From assembly GCA_035566015.1 (NCBI GenBank), contig DATMRS010000009.1, forward strand, positions 124,001 through 188,000: a DNA stretch of 64,000 bases. Direction: 5' to 3'. Position numbers and translations under genes: made by a program. Position 1 is the stretch's first letter. The number at the start of each line of letters is the position of its first letter. Shown here piece after piece: positions 59,005 through 64,000 of the stretch. Below the pieces are notes generated by a model. It saw only the letters and a program-made list of their open reading frames with translations. It had not been told where the DNA came from and made no database searches. The DNA comes from DATMRS01 sp035566015. Its GTDB lineage: Bacteria; Pseudomonadota; Alphaproteobacteria; Sphingomonadales; Sphingomonadaceae.

Positions 59005-59907
59005 ATGACCGATCATGCTCCCGATCCCGCCCTTCTTGCCAAGGCCGAAACGCTCGTCGAGGCGCTGCCTTATATGCAGCGCTATGCCGGCGAGACATTC
59101 GTCGTGAAATATGGCGGCCACGCGATGGGCGATCCCGAGCTGGCACGCGATTTCGCCGAGGATGTCGCCTTGATGAAGGCGGTGGGAATCAACCCAGTCG
59201 TCGTCCATGGCGGCGGGCCGCAGATCGGATCGATGCTCAAATTGCTCGGCGTCGAAAGTCGCTTCGTCGACGGTCTGCGCGTCACCGACGCCGAAACCGC
59301 GCGCATCGCCGAAATGGTGCTCTCGGGTTCGATCAACAAGGAAATCGTCTCCTGGATCGGCCAGGCGGGCGGCCGCGCGGTCGGTCTGTCGGGCAAGGAT
59401 GCGGGCTTTGTGATCGCCGAGAAGGTGCACCGCACGGCGCGCGACCCCGAAAGCAATATCGAAAGCGTCATCGATCTCGGCTTCGTCGGCCAGCCCGCCG
59501 AGGTGGACCGGCGCGTGATCGACACGCTGTCGCGCGCGGGCCTGATCCCCGTCGTCGCACCGATTGGCGTCGGCCAGGACGGGCAGACCTACAATATCAA
59601 CGCCGATACGATGGCGGGCGCGTTGGCGATGGCGCTGGGCGCGGCGCGGCTTTTCCTGCTGACCGACGTCGCCGGCGTCCTCGACAAGGAGAAGCGACTG
59701 CTCACCGATCTCACCCCCGCCCAGATCGAGGGGTTGCGCGCCGACGGGACGATCAGCGGCGGCATGATTCCCAAGCTCGAAACCTGCGTCCATGCGGTCG
59801 AGGGCGGGGTGGACGCGGCGGTCGTCCTCGATGGGCGGGTGCCGCATGCGATGCTGCTGGAAATCTTCACGCGGCGCGGCGCGGGCACGCTCGTCCGCGC
59901 GGGCTGA
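59005..59907 (+). CDS. argB: acetylglutamate kinase
   Basis: Second step of arginine synthesis. The 300-aa product has FVVKYGGHAMG, NPVVVHGGGPQIGSMLKLLG, GLSGKDAGFVIAEK, NINADTMAGALAMALGA and GGMIPKLETC. It leads the argB-yggT-DUF167-folD-marC run. Confidence 0.96.
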   Translation: MTDHAPDPALLAKAETLVEALPYMQRYAGETFVVKYGGHAMGDPELARDFAEDVALMKAVGINPVVVHGGGPQIGSMLKLLGVESRFVDGLRVTDAETARIAEMVLSGSINKEIVSWIGQAGGRAVGLSGKDAGFVIAEKVHRTARDPESNIESVIDLGFVGQPAEVDRRVIDTLSRAGLIPVVAPIGVGQDGQTYNINADTMAGALAMALGAARLFLLTDVAGVLDKEKRLLTDLTPAQIEGLRADGTISGGMIPKLETCVHAVEGGVDAAVVLDGRVPHAMLLEIFTRRGAGTLVRAG

Positions 59908-59994
59908 GGCGCCCCGCCATTGCCGGCCTTGGCCCTGGTGGCTAAGAGGCACTATCTTCGACCATAGCCATTTTCCGAGGTGGAGACCGAGACG

Positions 59995-60291
59995 ATGATT
60001 GCAGCGTTATTGGGGATCTTCGATCTGCTGGTGCAGATCCTTATCCTCGTGTTCATCGTCCAGATGGTGCTGTCGCTGCTGGTCGCATTCAACGTCGTCA
60101 ACACCTATAACGAATTCGTCCGCCGCCTGATGTACGCGCTCGACCGGCTGACTGAACCGCTGCTGCGGCCGATCCGCCGCTTTATGCCCGATTTCGGCGG
60201 TCTCGATTTCTCGCCGATGGTGCTCATCATCCTCGCGGTGATCGTCCGCAAGCTGATAGCCGGCCTCGCGCTTCAATATGGAATGCTGTGA
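59995..60291 (+). CDS. YggT-family membrane protein
   Basis: 98-aa protein with two membrane segments and the YggT pattern (LILVFIVQMVLSLLVAFNVV, then LTEPLLRPIRRFMPDFGGLDFSPMVLIIL). Linked to envelope or osmotic functions in some bacteria; exact role unknown. ATG at 59995; an in-frame GTG at 59980 is an alternative. Confidence 0.88.
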   Translation: MIAALLGIFDLLVQILILVFIVQMVLSLLVAFNVVNTYNEFVRRLMYALDRLTEPLLRPIRRFMPDFGGLDFSPMVLIILAVIVRKLIAGLALQYGML

Positions 60292-60306
60292 TCCGGTAAA
60301 CGGGCG

Positions 60307-60615
60307 GTGAGCGCCTGGGCGCCGGCGAAGGAGGGCCTGCTCCTTGCCGTGCGCGTGACGCCGCGCGGCGGGCGAGATGCGATCGAGGGGGTGCGAACCG
60401 ACGCAGCGGGCCGGGAGAGGCTGACGATCCGCGTCAGCGCGGCGGCCAGCGACGGAGCGGCCAATGCGGCAGCCCGCGCGCTGGTTGCGAAGGCGCTGGG
60501 TGTAGCGAAGGGCGGGGTGACGGTGCATGCGGGCGCCGCCTCGCGCGAGAAGAGATTGATGGTATGCGGCGATCCCGAACGGCTCGCGGCGCTTTTGGAA
60601 GGGTTGACGACATGA
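60307..60615 (+). CDS. DUF167 (YggU-family) protein
   Basis: 102-aa protein with the family motif RVTPRGGRDAIEG and AASDGAANAAARALVAKALG. Start GTG at 60307. It lies between yggT and folD, and its stop overlaps the folD start (ATGA). Function unknown, widely conserved next to yggT. Confidence 0.88.
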   Translation: MSAWAPAKEGLLLAVRVTPRGGRDAIEGVRTDAAGRERLTIRVSAAASDGAANAAARALVAKALGVAKGGVTVHAGAASREKRLMVCGDPERLAALLEGLTT

Positions 60616-61508
60616 CGGCAGCGATCATCGACGGCAAGGCGACAGCGGCGGCGCTGCGGGAACGGGTGGCGGCAGGGGTAGCCCGCTTCGTCGCCGCGGC
60701 GGGCCGCAAGCCCGGCCTTGCTGTGGTGCTGGTCGGCGAGGATCCGGCGAGCGAGGTTTATGTACGCTCCAAGGGCAAGGCCACCGTCGCCGCCGGCATG
60801 GCGAGCTTCGAGCATAAGCTGCCCGCCGAGACGAGCCAGGAGGACCTCCTCTCCCTCGTCCGCAAGCTCAACGCCGACGAGGCGGTGGATGGCATCCTCG
60901 TCCAGCTCCCTCTGCCCAAGCATATCGACGAGCAGCAGGTGATCATGACGATCGATCCCGACAAGGATGTCGACGGCTTCCACGTCGTCAACGCTGGTCG
61001 CCTCGCCGTCGGCCAGGAAGGCTTCGTCCCCTGCACGCCGCTCGGCTGCCTGATGATGCTCAAGGATCAGCTCGGCAATCTCTCGGGCCTCGACGCGGTC
61101 GTCGTTGGCCGTTCGAACATCGTCGGCAAGCCGATGGCGCAGCTACTCGTCCGGGAGAGCTGCACCGTCACCGTCGCCCATTCGCGCACCAAGGACCTGC
61201 CCGCCGTCGTGCGTCGCGCCGACATCGTCGTCGCTGCGGTCGGCCGGCCGGAGATGATCCAGGGCGACTGGATCAAGCCCGGCGCAACGGTGATCGACGT
61301 CGGCATCAACCGCCTCACCACGGCGGAGGGTAAGACGAAGCTGGTCGGCGACGTCGATTTCGCCAGCGCCGCGCAGGTGGCGGGCGCGATCACGCCGGTG
61401 CCGGGCGGCGTCGGGCCAATGACGATCGCGGTGCTCCTGCGCAACACGCTGGTCGCGGCGCATCGCAACGCCGGCATCGCCCTCGACGAGGCCGCCGCCG
61501 GCCTCTAA
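60612..61508 (+). CDS. folD: bifunctional 5,10-methylene-THF dehydrogenase / cyclohydrolase
   Basis: Interconverts methylene-, methenyl- and formyl-tetrahydrofolate. The 298-aa product has LAVVLVGEDPASEVYVRSKG, GILVQLPLPKHIDEQ, DVDGFHVVNAGRL, VVGRSNIVGKPMAQLL and ITPVPGGVGPMTIAVLL. ATG at 60612 overlaps the DUF167 stop as ATGA, fixing the start. Confidence 0.96.
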   Translation: MTAAIIDGKATAAALRERVAAGVARFVAAAGRKPGLAVVLVGEDPASEVYVRSKGKATVAAGMASFEHKLPAETSQEDLLSLVRKLNADEAVDGILVQLPLPKHIDEQQVIMTIDPDKDVDGFHVVNAGRLAVGQEGFVPCTPLGCLMMLKDQLGNLSGLDAVVVGRSNIVGKPMAQLLVRESCTVTVAHSRTKDLPAVVRRADIVVAAVGRPEMIQGDWIKPGATVIDVGINRLTTAEGKTKLVGDVDFASAAQVAGAITPVPGGVGPMTIAVLLRNTLVAAHRNAGIALDEAAAGL

Positions 61509-61520
61509 GGTCCCGCGGCG

Positions 61521-62174
61521 ATGCTCGCCCACTATTCGGAGCTGTTCCTTTCGGCGTTCGTCACGCTGTTCGTGGTGATCGATCCGCCGGGATGCGCGCC
61601 GATCTTCGCCAGCTTGACGAGCGGCACGTCCGCCGCGCACCGGCGGGCGATGGCGATACGCTCCGTCATGGTGGGCGCGGCCATCCTGCTGGTCTTCGCC
61701 TTGTTCGGGGAGGCGCTGCTGGGCGTGCTCGGCATCAGCCTCGCCGCCTTCCGCGTCGCGGGCGGCATCATGCTGTTCCTGATCGCCGCCGAAATGGTGT
61801 TCGAAAAGCGGACGCAGCGCCGCGAGGAGCGTGCCGAGGAGATCAGCCGTCGCGCGGCGGGCGACGAGGGCGGCAGCGTCAGCGAGGACATCTCGGTCTT
61901 CCCGATCGGCATACCTATGATCGCCGGCCCCGGCGCGATCGCCACGGTGATGCTGATGATGTCGCGCAGTCACGGCTGGGGGGAAAGCGGCATCGTCCTC
62001 GCTGCATTGGCCGCCGCCTTGCTCCTCACCCTGCTCGCATTGCTGACGGCGGGGCCGCTGATGCGCCTCGTCGGGCGCCGGATCGAGGCGGTGGTGACGC
62101 GCGTGCTGGGCGTGATCTTGGCCGCTTTGGCCGCGCAGTTCGTCATCGACGGGTTGAAGGCGGGCTTCGCCTGA
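61521..62174 (+). CDS. MarC-family membrane protein
   Basis: 217-aa integral membrane protein with six helices and the UPF0056/MarC features: FVTLFVVIDPPGCAPIF, MAIRSVMVGAAILLVFALFGE, IPMIAGPGAIATVMLM. Family function not settled (once proposed as multidrug transporter). It ends before repeat copy H. Confidence 0.9.
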   Translation: MLAHYSELFLSAFVTLFVVIDPPGCAPIFASLTSGTSAAHRRAMAIRSVMVGAAILLVFALFGEALLGVLGISLAAFRVAGGIMLFLIAAEMVFEKRTQRREERAEEISRRAAGDEGGSVSEDISVFPIGIPMIAGPGAIATVMLMMSRSHGWGESGIVLAALAAALLLTLLALLTAGPLMRLVGRRIEAVVTRVLGVILAALAAQFVIDGLKAGFA

Positions 62175-62209
62175 CCGAGGGCGGGCTCGTTCTCAGCCCC
62201 CACTTTACT

Positions 62210-62300
62210 GTCATTCCGGCGGAAGCCGGAATCTATGGACAGCAAATCGATCCGTAGCGAAACGAGCCGAGTCCATGGGCCCGGCTTCCGCCGGGGTGAC
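62210..62300. repeat. inverted palindrome doublet, copy H (91 bp)
   Basis: GTCATTCCGGCGGAAGCCGG at the left and GGCTTCCGCCGGGGTGAC at the right, with GAGCCGAGTCCATGG in the spacer as in copies C, D and F. It lies between convergent marC and a MarR gene, where it could also act as terminator. Confidence 0.8.
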
Positions 62301-62314
62301 AGGGAGGTCTCTCT

Positions 62315-62851
62315 TTATCGAGGATCGCCCGTTTCCCAGCCTTGCGTCAGGCCCAACTGATGCGTGCGCCGCGTAATGTGCAGCAAGGCTTCGTCGAAGA
62401 TGGCGCGCTTCTCGGCGCTAAGCCCTTCGGTCACGTCGGCGAAGAAGCGCCGCCGACTATCGTAAATGAGCGCATGGACCTCCCGCCCCTCCGCGGTCAG
62501 TCGCAGCAACCGTATCTTCCGGTTTTGCGGGTGCGGCACGCGGACCAGCAGGCCGCGCCGCTCGAGCGTGGCAACAGCGCGACTCACCTCCGACCTGTCG
62601 ACCAGCGCGGCGACCGAAACCTCACTCGCGCTCTTTTCGCCCAGCAGCGCCAGATGAACGAGGACGCGCCATTCGGCGAGCGTCAGCCCCGCCAGTTCGC
62701 GCACCTGCTGGGTGATGAGCCGGTCGAGCATCTTGCCGAGCATCAAAATATGATAAGGTGCATGATCGGGGCCGAAGAGCCCCCAGCCCTCCGCCGGCCC
62801 CCGCCGTTCCGCCGCCTCCTTTCCTCCGGGCGGCGTCTCTGCTTCCTTCAT
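62315..62851 (-). CDS. MarR-family transcriptional regulator
   Basis: 178-aa winged-helix regulator: LTLAEWRVLVHLALLGEKSASE, VDRSEVSRAVATLERRGLLVRV and the wing PHPQNRKIRLLRLT at about 60-125. ATG at 62851 chosen (AAGGG upstream). It is divergent from the DUF3237-hydrolase pair, with a perfect palindrome between them, so it probably controls that pair and itself. Confidence 0.88.
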   Translation of the reverse strand: MKEAETPPGGKEAAERRGPAEGWGLFGPDHAPYHILMLGKMLDRLITQQVRELAGLTLAEWRVLVHLALLGEKSASEVSVAALVDRSEVSRAVATLERRGLLVRVPHPQNRKIRLLRLTAEGREVHALIYDSRRRFFADVTEGLSAEKRAIFDEALLHITRRTHQLGLTQGWETGDPR

Positions 62852-62954
62852 TCTATCAGGCCCTTGATGATATGCGGCGTCCGGCATCGGCCTTTGGCGG
62901 GCCGGGCCACATCTCGTTTGCAGTCGAATCGTCTGTAGAGCGCGACGGCCCATC

Positions 62955-62984
62955 TTGTCAGGTTCGTGGTTGATGAGTTATCAA
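62955..62984 (+). promoter_or_regulatory. candidate promoter of the DUF3237-hydrolase pair
   Basis: TTGTCA (62955-62960) and TATCAA (62979-62984) with an 18-bp spacer. The -10 element lies in the right arm of the palindrome at 62969-62985, so a bound regulator would block it. Pattern match only. Confidence 0.4.
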
Positions 62985-62985
62985 C
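62969..62985. promoter_or_regulatory. palindromic operator candidate for the divergent MarR regulator
   Basis: GTTGAT-GAGTT-ATCAAC, perfect 6-bp arms over a 5-bp centre, typical size of MarR targets. A second, weaker inverted pair (CAAC-GATCGAT-GTTG) begins four bases further on, at about 62985-62999. Confidence 0.55.
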
Positions 62986-63013
62986 AACGATCGATGTTGC
63001 CAATGGAGCTTCC

Positions 63014-63490
63014 ATGACCCACCCCTTTCAGCCGACGCTCGAACATGCCTTCACCATCTCGATCGAGCTTGCGGGCTTTCGACAGGTCGTGCCGAGCTGC
63101 ATGGGCCAGACGCGCGCGGCGGTCTATGCCGCCAGCGGCAAGATCGAAGGGCCACGTCTCAACGGCACCGTCGTCCCGATGTCGGGCGGTGATTTCCCGC
63201 TGGTGCGGCCGAACGGCGTGATCGATTTCGACGCGCGTTATCTGCTCCAGGCCGATGACGGCGCGATTATCTATATGCAGAATCGCGGCTATCGCTGGGG
63301 GCGGACGCCCGAGGTCGCCGAACGGATGTCGCGCAACGAGCCGGCGGACCACAGCGAATATTATATGCGCGTCGTTCCGAAATTCGACGCGCCCGCCGGC
63401 CCGCATGAATGGATGAGCCAGCACGTCTTCGTCGGAGTCGCGGAAAAGGTGCCCGGCGCGAACCGCATCCATTATTTCGTCGTGCTATGA
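63014..63490 (+). CDS. DUF3237 domain protein
   Basis: 158-aa protein of the DUF3237 beta-barrel family (QPTLEHAFTISIELAGFRQVV, GTVVPMSGGDFPLVRPNGVIDFDARYLLQADDGAIIYMQNRGYRWG). Function unknown; such genes often sit in catabolic clusters. ATG at 63014 has GGAG upstream. Its stop overlaps the next start (ATGA). Confidence 0.9.
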   Translation: MTHPFQPTLEHAFTISIELAGFRQVVPSCMGQTRAAVYAASGKIEGPRLNGTVVPMSGGDFPLVRPNGVIDFDARYLLQADDGAIIYMQNRGYRWGRTPEVAERMSRNEPADHSEYYMRVVPKFDAPAGPHEWMSQHVFVGVAEKVPGANRIHYFVVL

Positions 63491-64000
63491 GCGGCGCGCG
63501 CAGCGGCAGCTATGCCGGCCTCATCATGCGGCCCGGCGTCGATCCCCGATCGGCGCCGAACAAGCCGCCGTTGCCCCCCGCCGATTATGTACGCGAGGAG
63601 CAGGACGGACTCCTCACCGAGCGCAATGTCCGCGTGCCGTTGCGCGACGGGACGATCATCCTGGTCGATATCCACCGCCCCGCCGGCCCGGCGGGCGAGG
63701 CGGACCTGCCGTTACTCCTGTCCTGGAGCCCCTACGGCAAGCATGCCCGCTCGAATCAGGTCTTCTGGCCCGCATCGGGCGTGAATCCCGAATGGCTGTC
63801 ACCGCTCACGCCTTTCGAGGGCGCCGATCCGGTGCTCTGGTGTCAGGCCGGCTATGCCGTGGCGGTGGTCGATCCGCGGGGCGCATGGCTGTCGGGCGGC
63901 GACTTCCATCATAATGGCCTGATCGAGGGCGAGGATTGTTTCGACACGATCGGCTGGCTTGCCGATCAATCCTGGTCGAACGGCAAGGTCGGCATGACAG
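63487..64000 (+). CDS. CocE/NonD-family (S15-type) hydrolase, 5' part
   Basis: First ~171 codons of an alpha/beta hydrolase related to cocaine esterase and X-Pro dipeptidyl peptidases: ERNVRVPLRDGTIILVDIHRP, LLLSWSPYGKH, GYAVAVVDPRGAWLSGGDFH and the domain region DTIGWLADQSWSNGKVGMT leading to the nucleophile elbow, cut by the window edge. ATG at 63487 overlaps the DUF3237 stop. Substrate unknown; an ester or amide in a catabolic route is likely. Confidence 0.85.
   Translation, partial: MSGARSGSYAGLIMRPGVDPRSAPNKPPLPPADYVREEQDGLLTERNVRVPLRDGTIILVDIHRPAGPAGEADLPLLLSWSPYGKHARSNQVFWPASGVNPEWLSPLTPFEGADPVLWCQAGYAVAVVDPRGAWLSGGDFHHNGLIEGEDCFDTIGWLADQSWSNGKVGMT

Overview
This window is a GC-rich (roughly two thirds G+C) chromosomal segment from an alphaproteobacterium, most likely a sphingomonad (Sphingomonas, Rhizorhabdus, Sphingobium group). 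The basis is the protein sequences themselves (RpoB, NDUFA12-type complex I subunit, DUF2155 protein, GtrA/GtrB set, a LigF-type beta-etherase homologue), an alphaproteobacterial LexA box (GAAC-N7-GAAC) in front of uvrA, and many short palindromic intergenic repeats of the type common in sphingomonad genomes. I see no plasmid genes, prophage, insertion sequence, CRISPR array or rRNA operon. One tRNA gene (Trp) is present. Genes at both ends are cut: rpoB on the left (its 3' end is missing) and a CocE/NonD-type hydrolase on the right.

Layout. 1-6.7 kb, minus strand: tRNA-Trp, secE, nusG, rplK, rplA, rplJ, rplL, then rpoB behind a hairpin terminator and a probable promoter of its own. 6.8-9.9 kb: a stand-alone fatty acyl-AMP ligase, recX, and a double cold-shock-domain protein. 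10-12.1 kb: NDUFA12-like subunit, mlaD and a DUF2155 protein, running into aat on the other strand with a 169-bp tail-to-tail coding overlap. 12.2-14.9 kb, minus: aroQ, accB, accC and an ArsC-family gene. 15-22 kb: a thiS-thiG fusion, a MarR regulator, a GGDEF protein, a 55-aa small protein, an SDR epimerase and pepN. 22-31 kb: LexA-controlled uvrA, a small lipoprotein, PilZ, an RcnB-like protein, a PiT phosphate transporter downstream of a NUDIX-DUF47 fusion ORF, and an ABC-F ATPase. 31-38.4 kb: GFA protein, L,D-transpeptidase, ribA, exonuclease III, lolA, ftsK and a UbiH-family hydroxylase. 38.4-38.85 kb: an array of palindromic doublets. 38.9-41.3 kb: metY, a small membrane protein and a periplasmic cyclophilin. 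41.2-48.5 kb: a surface-glycan-type island with three large GT-C-like membrane proteins, GtrA, GtrB and a SAM methyltransferase. 48.6-54.9 kb: thioredoxin-TPR protein, Lon-N protein, Trm112, then ppc/HNH (minus), gluQ and a small twin-TM protein. 54.9-58.1 kb: ergothioneine genes egtB-egtD and a 3-hydroxyacyl-CoA dehydrogenase. 58.1-62.2 kb: LigF-like GST, argB, YggT, DUF167, folD, marC. 62.3-64 kb: a MarR regulator divergent from a DUF3237-hydrolase pair, with a palindromic operator candidate between them.

Most of the window is housekeeping: transcription-translation, fatty-acid and cofactor synthesis, DNA repair and division. Many genes are translationally coupled by ATGA, GTGA or TGATG overlaps, and I used these to fix starts. 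The parts most worth a second look are the 92-bp inverted-doublet repeat family, the aat/DUF2155 antisense overlap, the NUDIX-DUF47 and ThiS-ThiG fusions, the GT-C/GtrAB/methyltransferase island, the orphan LigF-type etherase, and the MarR-DUF3237-hydrolase locus. I did not find a clearly new defence or mobile system here.
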